DNA from: Centropus unirufus
Lineage: Eukaryota; Chordata; Aves; Cuculiformes; Centropidae
NCBI GenBank assembly: GCA_013397695.1
Contig: VYZI01000147.1
Location: forward strand, 641,822-705,821
Direction of reading: 5' to 3'
DNA: 64,000 bases
This document shows, piece after piece, positions 44,485-57,100 of this stretch (within the stretch, counting starts at the first letter, position 1; each line of letters opens with the position of its first letter). The notes below the pieces were generated by a model. That model searched no databases. It had not been told where the DNA came from and saw only the letters and a program-made list of their open reading frames with translations. The position numbers and the translations under genes were made by a program.

Positions 44485-45068
44485 CAGGATCAGTCATTGC
44501 TTTATTACAATTTTAACAAAAAGAGAGCTGAAATCAATATAAATTACTCCAAAGCCAATAGCACTGCAATAGAGGGTTATTTATGTTGCTTATAAATAGT
44601 TTTCCTTGTGGTAAGAGGAGTGATTTTTCTGGTGGAAACTGATGATTCTTGTGTTTCAAAAATACGATTTTCTGAGTGGGGCTAAAATGTACCCCACTGT
44701 TTAAGCTGGAAGGATAAAAGCTGGTTCCTCAGTTGAGATATTCAGCAGTTGCTCTCTTATATCGGAGTACGTTCTAATTTTATGCCTTTCTAAATCCAAA
44801 AGGAATGCTAAGGAATGATTCATTTGTATTAGATGCAGGCTTAGAGCACATAAAAATTAAACGATTTCCTCATCCTATTTGTGCATAAACAAGGTCCTAC
44901 AATATGGATATAAAGCAAGAGGACAGAAGCGTCACAAGATGAAGCAGGTAAATGTTTCATTATAAAGCTCACACATTCGGGAATAATCCACATGAGCTGC
45001 AAGTATCCTTGTGGCACCGGTGACCGTTGCTGTCCCTTCCCTGCGTTGGGAGAGTTGTCCAGACGCAG
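44485..45068 (-). other. COG5: COG5 3' UTR
   Basis: About 580 bases from the COG5 stop (TGA, + strand 45069-45071) to the estimated cleavage site just past the hexamer at 44501-44506. The end is an estimate. Confidence 0.75.
44501..44506 (-). terminator. COG5: COG5 poly(A) signal AATAAA (minus strand)
   Basis: TTTATT on the + strand is AATAAA on the minus strand, about 560 bases after the COG5 stop. It is the only canonical hexamer I found in this 3' UTR. Confidence 0.8.
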
Positions 45069-45183
45069 TCACTGAAGGGTCGACATGGCTTTCTGCAGCA
45101 GTTGGACCATTATGGGATAGACTGGTGCAAACTCCTTCCCCTCCCTTGCTCGCACTGATTGAACGTAGGCTTCCAGCGCGCCG
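45069..45183 (-). CDS. COG5: COG5 terminal coding exon
   Basis: Acceptor ttctggttctag. It completes the Arg codon, then encodes GALEAYVQSVRAREGKEFAP and VYPIMVQLLQKAMSTLQ, stop TGA. Confidence 0.96.
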
Positions 45184-48100
45184 CTAGAACCAGAAGAAAG
45201 AAGAGTGGCTCAGGCAGAGGCACCACATAAAGTGCTGCGAGTGTGGCATCTGCAACGGAAATTCATCGCCTTTGTCCCCTCTACAGAATTTTCCTCCAAT
45301 GATCTTGAGCGTCTCTGGGAGGAAGGGGGCAAGAAAGGCCTTGCAGAGCTCTACATAATTGTTTCAAGATCTTTCCTTTCTTGCCTGTTCTGAGGAGCGA
45401 ACAAGTTAACATTTAAATAAGCAGCATGGTGCAGATGGCTTGAAATGACAGCTCTGACGCACGGGCTCAGGCACCGAGCTGTACTGGTAACCTTTAGAAA
45501 GGAAAGGAACAGGCTCCAGCTGCTGCAGACGCTCCGTGTGCAACTTGGAGAGTGAAACTGGGGCACTGCGAGCGGCTGAGATGCCTTCGGGTGATCCCAG
45601 GCTTGTGAAGTGGCGCTGCCCGCTGCGAGATGCTGCACCCACCCACAGCCAGCGCGTGCCTGGGCGGCTCCACCAGCACCGAGTCCCGTGTGAGCTGCAC
45701 AAATTCATTGCAAAGCACAGGGACAACGGGGATGATGGAGTTGTCTGTATGTAAGGTCAGTTAGGGCCCCCTTTCATCCACCGGTCCTAGGAAGCTGTGC
45801 TGTTGTATGACAGCATGGCTGTAAAACCAAGACTAAATCCTGATCCATTCAGACTTTACAGTTCACCAAGCAGGGCAAGTTCTACCATACTTAAATATGG
45901 TCCCTAATTTAACTTTTTTCCTCTCCTATTTTGTCAAGTAATAGATAAAACATTTAGTATTTCTTTCTAAAATGGTACATTATGTTCCGCAGCTGCTATT
46001 TACAGCAAAAATGTGACATCTAGGAAACCACATGCACAAACAACAGACCCCCTTTTAAGGGGGGATTAAGAGAACTGGTACAAGGCTGTTCCTCTTCAGC
46101 TTGGTGACAGCAGCAGCACTAACACAGATGTCGCCACAGGCCTTCCCAGGCCCCATCCTGCAGGGCAGCGGGTCCTGAAACCATCGTTCAGGGTCACCAC
46201 GTGGGGAAGCAGTGCTGGGCTTCACCTCCTGCCTTTACAGAAGCGTGGGACGCCCCAGCACGGCTGGAAGGCAGGTGAGCGTGCACAGCCGGTGGTGGCG
46301 TGGGACATGGGGAGATGGGAGCCCCCAGAGCAGCTGCAGTAGGGGGTGTGGAGGGACCCCTCACCTGCTGCGTGCGTGTGCTGCTACTTCCAGCCGCCCG
46401 GCCTGTGGAACGCTGCATCCCTGCTCAGTTCCGGGGAGCTAAGGCAGCGCCGCGAGCCCATAGGTGCCTGCTGGCAACCGGCGGCGAGCAGGCATTTCAT
46501 TAGGCAAGGTTTAAGGGCAGCAGAGACACCGAGGAGTGAAACTCCACCTGTTCCCCACACACACAGAGTCTCCTCTGGAGCAAGATGCCAAGATCGTGTG
46601 TGATGCTGCCGCACTGGGCCGCTGCAGACAAGCCCAGCTTGCAGCCCAGCACACAAGACTGGCAACCCAGACAAGGAGATGGCAGAAGAAGGAGGTTTGT
46701 AACACACACTTTGTTGCCTGCCAGCAACGCTACTCTTAAACCAGGGAGGGCTCCGAACTGCTGAAACAAAAACTGCCACCCCCGTGCCGAAGCACTGCTG
46801 GGACCCTCCAGCGAGGTTCATTTATTCCCAAGTGGGATCTGCTCCCGTTACCAAGAGCCCGCAGTCAGCTTGCCGGAGGGTCAAGCTCAAGGTTTGGGCT
46901 CTGAGAAGCCAAGTGCCAGCAATGACAGACCCGCCCTGAGCTGGTCCTGGGGCTGCGCCTGCTCCTGCCAGCACTTATTCCCACCAAAGGCGCTGGACTG
47001 TAAGCCTCTCCGCCAGAGTCCAAGGGGAGCTGGGGCTCACCCGTGGCACGCGTGTGCGGATCCCTGTGTGCACACCCCCCAAGCCCCTGGCCTGGCGCTG
47101 CTGGAGCCTGACAGGGAGAGCGCACAGCTGTGTAACCAAGGAACCCGAGGAGCCCTTTCTGCTGAGCGCAGGACGGGAACTGAACAGCACAGGAACGGGG
47201 TGATGCCCACCCCAGCTCCTGCCGCCCCCCCAGCAGGGCAGCTGGACTTCACTCTCTGTTGAAGCCCAGGGCACACTGACTGACCCCGGGGGATGCCAAA
47301 GGACAATGGCTTGGCTCACTGAGAGGCTCCAGAAGAATGAGGTGGAGGCTGAGCACAGGAACAGTCTCTCGCATTGGCCTGGATGCAGCTAGGAGAGCTT
47401 CGGTTCTGTTAACAATGGAATCGGGAAGTTGCTGCTGAGGGGTCCACACCAGGTACCGACACAGCCTGAAGAGGCAGTTCTCTTACTGTAACCGTCACCC
47501 ACCTCCCTGAATCTCCCCCCTTCCATTCACCGGTGGTCCTGCCTTTTCCTCCATACACTCCCCAAAGTTTGTTGGACCCAAAGAGTTTTTAGAAGTCATC
47601 GAAAGCTGAAAATAGAAAAAAAACCATATTGACCTGCTTAACTTAGAAAGCTCTGACACCTCTTGGTGAAGGTGTGGGTTGGCATCATTATCCAGATGGT
47701 AACACTGCTACCCCTTTCTGACTTCATCTCCTTGCTTTGAAGAAGATGACAGAGATAACCAGATCCCGTCAGATGAAAGGGAGAAGCTTTACCCTAAAAG
47801 CAGCACCCAAAGCCACTCAACTTTAGCCCTTAATAATCCTTAGCCAGACTGTTATTCCCATCAGATCAAACACAAGGGAATGAGATTTAGGCTACACTAA
47901 GTGCCAAACACCAGCATTAATGTCCTGCTCCTGCGCCTTCCAGCAGCTTTCATCTTGTTTCTTTCTTCCCTGCCTCAAAAGAATCCGATTTAGCTGGCAG
48001 AACCAACTCCAGTGGCAGCCGCTGTCCTCTTACAACCCAAAATAAAGCTAAAAGGAACTTGGCAAATTGTTTGGGGACCTCAGACCTGCCCAGCCCCTTC

Positions 48101-51100
48101 TCCTTCCCAGCAGGGGACAGAAGCTGATCTTTGTCAGCTCTGCTGCTGTGCTTTGCTCTCTTACTGTGCCTTTGCTTGTCTCGTTTCAGAGAGACGCGCT
48201 TCTCCAATGTGACCAGCCCAGGAGCATCTAACGAACTCCCTTTTCTGCTCAAAAGACAACCAATCATTACTGCTCCATCAATGCTATAAGGGGAATACTC
48301 AGCTATTTTTCCAAGTCAGGCCTTTTGCAGCTTTATATTGAGCAGTGAAAAAAAAAAAAGCTTTCTCAGTACATTAAGACCAAATGCATTCACTGGCTTC
48401 TCATGTCCCATGCTTGCATCTCCAAGAGAAGTTTTGCTGATGGCCCAAGCCGTGACAAGGGCACGGTGAGCATCAGCATCTCACCAGAAGGAACTTTTCT
48501 GTCAGACTCCCTTAACTCGTCAGCCCCTGACTTATGGAATTATTTTGCCACATCTCCCTTTGGTGGGGATTTCACTGTAACCTGAGGCAACAACTGGCAG
48601 GGATTGCAGTGCCAAGAGACGGAATGAGTAACGGAGAAACATCCACCACTGAACAGAGGACATGGACACCTCCAGAGCGGAAAAGCCCCAGAGAGTTCCT
48701 GCTTCATCTGCCCTCCAAGGCAGACGAATGTCTGTCTCCCATGTGGGTGGGTGTAAGAAAGCAGCTGGAAGGGCTTTTTCACCAAGTGAAAGGATGAAAA
48801 GCTGCTGTAGATGCTAAAGGCTGGAAGCTAAGAACAGTCAGAGTCGCCTGGAGCTCCACACCCTTCCTGGTGACCATGGAACAGTCCACAATCACAGTCA
48901 AGATCTGATCGGCTCAGGAAAGCTGCCTCTGCTTCCCACGGTAATGCCACAGCGGTGACAGGCCAGGAAGCCCGCCCTTCCATCATCAGGAACAGCATCC
49001 CTCGGAGTGGAAGGTCCAGGTAGTAAAATGGAAGAAACCATGAATCCAGGGAGAAAAGATGTTTGGAGTCCAGGGAATAACTGCAAGGTTGCTTCAGAGT
49101 GTGAGGGAGGAAGGGGCTGGGAGAGGCAACCAAAGCACCAGCGCTCACAAAGTAGAGGCGATTTCAGAAGCAGAGCTTGGATGGGGATTTTGTTTCTCTG
49201 AAGAGAGTTATGGAGGCTTAAGGGTGGGATTTTGGGACTGTGACGTACAGAAACACGGATGGAGCAGGACGCAGCGCGTGGCAAAGCGAGGTGATGCTGC
49301 TGCACGCAGCCAGAGTTCAGCTCAGGCTGGCTCAGCTGGGCAACGCGGAGCAACACGCTTCTCCGAAGGTCCCGAGATGCCTACAGAGCGTACCTCGCTT
49401 TGGGAGACCAATGAGTTTAGTAGCTCTGCGAACACTTGAAATGCAGATTTTTTATGACATTTTTGTAAACTTCACCAGTTCTACCTCAAACGAGCTTTTG
49501 TAAACTATGCTGGCAGTAGAGAAGTTAATTCAGATGCCTTGGTTTACCCTTAAAATCTTGTCTTAAAACAAAAAAGTAGGCTTGTTCCTGTAGAGGACAC
49601 TGTTAAAACACTTGTGCGTAAGTAGTAATGGAAAAATAAAGAGCATCATGGATGAAAACAGCATCCTCAAGTCACCAGCACAGAAGAGATCACAGCTGTT
49701 GGCATATCAAAAGATGTAATTTATAGCTATATTACCAATGTTTAAGAAGATGGAAGAAACCCTGTCCATGTAATACACAAAACACACTCTTGAAGGGATT
49801 AGACTAAATAATGCCCTAAATTCAGCATCTTCCAGTCTAATAAAGGACATAAAACCTGTTCAGCAATCTGTTTCTATTTTAAAAGACAAGCTATGGTGTA
49901 CATTACAAATATTGTTTGTAAAAGGGAGCTATGGGAAGGGGGTTGGTGGGATGTTCTGCATATATTAATGCTTCATTAAAAATGCCATAAGAAGTAAGGA
50001 AAAAAAATATCTAAGTTTAAGATGCCCTCCCACATAAGGAAAAGGATTTTAAAGCACTTATTAAATTACTTCACTTGCTTGAGCAAAAACATGAGCTTTC
50101 TTGGAAACCAGGACAAGCTGATTATATAAGAGCCAGAGAAGCTCTTTTTTAAAATGTTATTTCAACCCATCAAGATTTATATCTATAGATAAAAAACCTG
50201 TGTGATCTGGGCTGTGGTTCTTAAAGGATCTTAATACCTACCACTTAGAATAACTCTAATTAGTTAATTGCATGTGGAGTGAATATTGGCACTACCCTCC
50301 CAGGCCCTGGGAGCCCCATTTGTGAGCTTCGGAGGAAGCTCCGCAGCGGGCAGTGTCCTGTGCACACGGGTCCTGATGGATTTAGCAGGGCAGCTGGCGG
50401 ACAGCAGGACCAGGCTTTCTCTTTGTACCTGGATAAAAGTCTGCTTGCTGTGCGGACTCCAGGGCAAAGAGGGAAATGGGAAATGTGCTGTGTAAGAGCA
50501 CATCTGTGACACCACATCTGCGCAATCGAGCGCTGTAAAAGTTACCGTGACATCTCCACCAGCATCAACTGTGGACAACAGATTAGCAGGAGGCACCTCG
50601 GGTTTATTCCGGACTGGTGCGCAGTCAGACCAGCTCGCAGTCAGCTCAGGATGAAAGGATTTCTTTGCTAGGCCTGGCTTTTTCAACTCCACTTCAGCAG
50701 CACCGTGCCTCGACAAGGGCATCTTGCCCACACTGTGGTGGTAAAGGTAAGAACCTGGCCCTTGCGTGGATGAAATGACCTTTGGGCTGGCTCAAATCCA
50801 GCCACATCTAACAGGGTTTCTTTTACAGAAGACAGGTTGAGTTTTCAAACAATTGAAAAAGAAAGAGAAAGGGAAGGGAAAAGAGAAAAAGAGAAAAAGA
50901 GAAAAAGAGAAAAAGAGAAAAAGAGAAAAAGAGAAAAAGAGAAAAAGAGAAAAAGAGAAGAAGGGAAAAAGAGAAGAAGGGAAAAAGAGAAGAAGGGAAA
51001 AAGAGAAAAAGAGAAGAAGAGAAGAAGGGAAAAAGGAGAAGGGAAAAGGAGAAGAAGGGAAAAAGACAAAAAGAGAAAAAAGAGAAAAAAGAAAAAGTGC

Positions 51101-54100
51101 CCTGGCTGTTTAAAGAAGTGCTCCTTAGAAAACAATCCCTGCTCCAGAGGGGATGCCTGCAGCAGGGTCATCTCACCTAACCGAGTGCCTGCGGGGCAGC
51201 CTGAGAGCGCTCCCGTGTCCCAGCCCACACTCCCTTCACTGAGCGGAGAAAATGCAGCTTTCAGGACACAACACAACTGACCTATTTTAGGCACCTGCTT
51301 CAGGGGGAGATGAATCAGCCCCAGCAGCGCTGGTTTCTCTCTGTTGCTTACGAAGGGAGCCCAGCTAATAAACCTCAGGTCAGGTAAATCCCACCCTTCA
51401 TGCTGAATACAGGCAGAAAGAAAAGCATAAACCTGTTCAGAATCCTTCATAACATCTGCAATATTAACCTCACGTTTCATATGAAGCATTTAAGATATAC
51501 AGAGCAGAAGCAGCACTGCAACTGGCTCTAATATGAAGCGGTAAGGATTGTGATAACACCAGTACATTAATATCTGTGCAGCAGATCCCTAGAGTCATTG
51601 CACAGTCATTGCAAAGGGAAGTTGCAGGAAATTACCATTTGCAAGGCTGAAGCAAATAAAAAGATATAGACACATTAAAAAAAAGATAATGTCTTGATGT
51701 AGGCCAGCGCAGGGAGCTGGAGGCTCGAAACACCCAAGGTTCAGTTAGCACAGTTGAACAACTACAGGTGGAAAAAGCTTGAGGGGGGTAACCGATAAAA
51801 CACTCCAGACAAATGAGCAAGACACCTCTAGTTCACTTGAGGTTCTTACAAGTGACATGAAGAGCAGGCTCAGGAATCTTCCACTAGAGTATTAAAGAAA
51901 ATATGAGTGAAACATGGTCCTGCCAGTGAGTGAGAGCTGCCTGCCTGCGCTCTGGGCGGACAAGTGGCCTATTTAGAAATGCCTAACGGGCATGGTAAAA
52001 AGGTGGATGCGTACAGCAATGCCGAGAGGGGTTACCGGTGTCCGCAAAAGAGGACCAGCCCCTTCACGCACTGCTTCAAGCGCTGGTCAGCTACCCCTGC
52101 TCTTTGCTCCCAGACACGTGGTGCTACAAGAGCTGCCAACAAAACTCCTCGAGGGAAGAGTCTGCTCAACAAGTCCAGTGCGGGTAATTCCCGTGGCTCA
52201 GCAAAGCTGCATGAGTGGTGCCTGCAACCAGTGGGCCTGGGGATGGATGGAGAGGCAGCCAAGCGTGGGCAAGGACAAACAGCCTTGCTCTGGCACATCA
52301 GGAGTAGGGAAGAGCCACCGGAGCGCTGCTGGGAAGGGCAGACCTTCAAAGCTGCCCTCTCTGTGCCCTGAGAGGACAGATGTCTGGGAAACATCTGAGC
52401 ACGCCAAGATGCGAAGCAGGACCACAGCCTCACTGTAAAATGCTCAAGGGATAACCTTACCAAGTGATAACCTTGCAGCATCAGATCCTTGGGATAACAA
52501 GGCTCAAGTATCTTAATAGGGTGGTATCTCATGCAAAATGAATAAAGGATTCAATGAAAAGATTGAAACAAAAAGCTCGAGTATTTCAGCTATGCTCAGT
52601 CTAACGGATGACACTCTCTGCCCTTAAACCTTGTCCCAAGGCTGGTTCCTTACTACCCCACGGTCAGGTCAATTAATCAGTGTCTGAACATGAGCAGCAG
52701 CACGCCTGTTAACTGAATCAGTCTGGAGGAAATTCAATTGCAAGCAAAGACAAAAAAGTGTTGTAATTTAAGGATGGCATTTTCAAATTCATGGAAAAGG
52801 ACTGAAAAGAAGAAAATCCCATCAATTCTCAAATGATTTGCATTCTTGGCTTTCCTTAATGTATCTGAAGTTCAACATTGTCAGTTTTTCCAGCACTTGC
52901 AGGACAGAAATTATAGCCAAAATATTCATAACTACGTTATATACACAGCTGCATCAGTCCTGTACCCGATACCCATTCCCCTGTAATTCAAGGTGTAATG
53001 GTTTGAGATTCAAGAAAACCTAGTTTTGTAGCCAAACTAGACTAACAACATGTATGATTTCTAAAAATTACTCTTTTAACGCACATATGAAGAGACGCAG
53101 CTTGCATTTTAATATGCTGGAAATGAAGCCTACTGACATCTTCTGGTGATCAACCAGCATTTCCTTAATTGACCCGAGCACTACACTGGACTGTGTGGTG
53201 CCAGCAGCTTCAAGAATTCTAAATATTTATAGCACACTCCTCTTGGCTGCTTCGAAAGCATGGACAGATAATGGGTGGTTTTCTCGAGCATGACCACTGC
53301 TGGCAGGAACTTAAAAGTCAGCTTTTATGATCTCAACAGAAGCTGGCAACATCCACGTGCAGGAGTGCAAAGACAGAATTGGCTCCCAGACCAGGAGCCT
53401 GGCACAGCTCTGTGCGACAACATCTCCCGTGCCACTGGAGTAGGTGATAGCAAGGCCAGGCCAGGACATCGAGGAGATGGCTGGAGGAGTTAGGGCATTA
53501 GAAGCTAAATGATCATCCCAGCCTTGAATCTTAAGGATCCTCAGGCTGGCTCTGTCATCTCCACACAACACATCTGTTCTCTTTAACATACTTTAAAAAT
53601 CTGCTTGTTTGGAAAAACATGATTCTTCCCAACGTTTCCTGACATTTTAAAGATGCAATATAGTATTTAGCTATAGTCATCTACCCTAGGAAGATTAAAA
53701 AATCTGACATAATTATCATTTCCTAAAGATCCCAAGCTGATTTCCTGAAGAATTAAATGACAGGGGTGTAACAAGGACCTTCCATTTTTAAATCCCCATG
53801 TACGTTTTCATTGTTTAAGCCTCCAAAGCTTCTCTTTCCTGATACAGAAGACAACTGAAGCCTTGACTTTCCAGCAGTTGAGAGACGCAGCTTTGTTAAA
53901 ACACAGATTAATCTAAACCACCGTTGTGCATGGTTTCCTTCTTCTGCAAGAGAATTATGTGTTCTTTCCAAAACCACTGGTGGGTTTGGGGTGGAGGGGA
54001 GTGTTCAGTTTATATATTCTCCCATTTTCAACTCATTCCATAACTGGAGAGAGGGTAACAGTATTTATGACACCTCTCCTATAGCGCATTTTTTTACTTC

Positions 54101-57100
54101 TCAAGACCGGTCCTGGATAAGTCACTGCTCCATCATCATCAATAAAGAGAAGAAAGAAGCAAGATTTTTACCGTATGAGAGCAAGCCTGTCTTTCTCAGA
54201 CGGATGATCATCAAGCCACTGGGAGTAGCGAGCAATGGACCACTCAGCCCTCTGACAGAAACACAAAGCAAACACCAGTTACACATAGCGGTGAAAAAAG
54301 ACACAAACCCCAATTTCAGAATCTAAGGACATAAATGAAGGCCACAGGAGGATCTCTTAATACTGCAGTGATGCAGAATCAATTAAGGAATCAGAGGCGA
54401 TTAACAGGAAGAGCCCAATATTTTATTTGGGAGCTTAGAGGTGACCTACAACAGCTGTTTGCCCAATCCCAAGAGCAGATTGAATCAAGATTTCCTGCAC
54501 CTTACGTATGCAGGATCCAGGCAATTTGCAGTCTGGGATAAGACTTGCAGTTCCTTCTATAAGCTGACAGAGTATTAAAGAATCGAGAGTCTATTTAAAA
54601 CCCCCTTATCACCTTCCTACTGTTAATGAATTAAAATGAAGTCAATCACCATGAAACCTTTGCCACAATAAAAACAAAACCCAACAAATCATACAAAGTA
54701 TGAGCTTGACTGTTTTTTAAATTCAATAACTGCCACAAACTACGATGTTCACTCTTCCCTAGGATGGAAAGACAGCTTGATCTTATTACCTGGAAGGGAG
54801 ATTTTAACTCTGGTGGTGCTCTTGCGAATAAGAACTGAAGAATGATGCTGAACGGAATAACCTCTCCCAGAGCTGGGCTACTGGCAATGTGCTCACTGGT
54901 CTGGAACAGCAGCGGCCTGGAAAAATGTAATAATATACTTGGGAAAGGAAGAAAAAGCTTATTTTATGCATTAGAAAGATGTCTCCATGGTGGCAATATT
55001 GTATTAGCATAGAATCACCTTTTTTTTTCCCACTAGTCTGTGTCTTAGGTTTTCAACATGAGTTCCGTGTGTAAACTGCAGAAGTTGCCAGTTTTAATTA
55101 AACAACACAGGACTGTAAATTTTGTATTTCAGTGAACACGCTTCAGGTAACTGCAGAACTCACTGTCATACAGAAGTTGCACTGAAAGCAACACAAAAAA
55201 AAGTACAATTTGGCCAACATTTGCATGACAAAGATTGTTAAATCATACTTATACTTTGCATAAAATTTAAAAGAACGTTAATCTATTTCTAATTTTTAGG
55301 TGGGTGTTGCCAAAAAGCTCAGTTCAATCAGAACTAACATGAGGGAATAAATCATTTTGAAATACCATTTGGTCATTTTGCCAGTTGCAAGGTCCTGCAA
55401 CTGGAACTCACCGGAATGACCTCAGCTGCCTGTAAGATTTTCCTAGGTCAGAGACTCGCCGACACAGTGGTGCTACTGCCAACTCCATCTGTAGAGACAA
55501 ATATTTGAATTTAGTGAGACTGTCCTAAAATATAAAATTCAGTATTGAAATAGCCTGCCTTTAAGCAACAATCCCAAAGCGTAGACTGAGTTACCGGCAC
55601 TGCTGGCTGGATTTGAGACAAGAAGCTCTCCTTTCCTTTCATATTGCACTGCCCAGCCCAAGACTTTCGCCTTACTCTTGGCAACACAGCGAGCATCCCG
55701 TGGCAAATGACCGTGATAGTCCATGGCTGAGAGCAGAAGGGGACCCGGGAGATTTCTGAGACTGAAGCTTTGCTCCTCACAGCAGGTTTATTTTGTTGGG
55801 GATGAGTTTCCTGATGAAGCATTTAGGTCAATATCCTAAAAATCTGACTGCAGGCTGGGAAGCAAGCAAGTCCAGGCAGGTCTCCACAAACGCATGCCCA
55901 CGTCAGCTGGGTATCCCGCCCTTTGGTGAAGGACAAGGATAAAGTGATTTCTTCATTAATACTCAGGCCCAAATTGTGGGGAAAAAACCCTATACAGATT
56001 ATATAGAAGGCACCTGAGATTTGTCATCACAGGGCTGTATGGAATCACAGGCAAAAGAGCATCACCATCATCATTTTATACTTATTTTCCTACTGTTCAG
56101 TCTCTGAGTTACAGCAGCCATCTTTTAAAAAAAAAAAAGAAAAATTAAAATGCTTTCTGTTTTTAAGCACCGGAGTTCACCCGATTTCTTGAACAAGAGC
56201 CAGGCTCCATTTGGGTTTTTTAACTCATTCACGTGACACTAAATTCTGTCACAGGCTCTTCATTAACAGTGAGGACACAGAAGCAAGGAAGAACAATTTC
56301 ACTTTCCAGACGGAACATGGACATGATGTGCCAAAATTTCAGTTAACATGCACACTAATACAAACACCACCACTCAAAAGAATCCACAGGCAATTTTAGC
56401 CAGATAGGAATTAAGTCAAGAGAGGGATGCAAGCCTTATTGTTCATGCTTTGTAAAACACCCAACTTGAAAGACTATCCAGGCTTTCATTTCCACATAAT
56501 GCACAATTACGCTAAGTTTCAAAGGACGAGAGCTAAAATAAGTAACAAGATCAAAACCGCCACACAATGAGCTTCCCATTTAAGTAACACCGCAGAAAGA
56601 GTTTCAAAGCATTTGTGACAAGGCACTATTTACAGTGCAATCTTCAGTCCTTCCTTTCAGCTGTAGCATTTCCTCACCCAGAGCTGCCTGCTGGCCCACA
56701 GCTTCCCCAAGAGCATCCAACTCTGCTGGGGTTCCAGCATGAGCAAGAACGATGGCATGGTGAACTGTGATGCCAAGGTTCGTCTAAAACTAGAAGAAAT
56801 TAATGCAATTAATGCAAATCAAGGCCATATACATCTGGCACCCATCTTAAAAAGCAGCGGCCAGGAAAGGAATCGCCTCCCCTACTTCTCACCATCTACA
56901 GGTTCTCTTCATACTCAGTGGCGAGAAGCAGCCGCTCCTGGGGTGTGATGCGCCTTTCCCTGAGGTTGACATCTAAAGCGGGTCGGGTGGGCCATATTCT
57001 AGAAGTATCCACCCTCGTGACAGTCGGACAAAGCTGGGAAGGCCAATGGGCACCTGGAATTCCTCTACAAAGGAGAAGCGGGCACCTCTGAAAGGCAATG

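Larger units (their letters stand above)
45184..54171 (-). other. COG5: Last intron of COG5 (9.0 kb)
   Basis: No exon, RNA gene or clear LINE copy recognised. It contains a GC-rich block (about 46100-47300) and a long purine tract (50853-51100), described separately. Short open frames elsewhere in it have no splice partners or family resemblance. Confidence 0.6.

Noticed and set aside
46384..47319. Overlapping open frames of 86-145 codons on both strands in the GC-rich intronic block
   Set aside because: High GC lowers stop-codon frequency. No frame stands out, no domain is seen and no splice sites link them to a gene.
50837..51489. 147-codon Lys/Arg/Glu-rich frame and 214-codon Phe/Leu/Ser-rich frame on opposite strands
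   Set aside because: Both are products of the purine simple repeat, which lacks stop codons in several frames.
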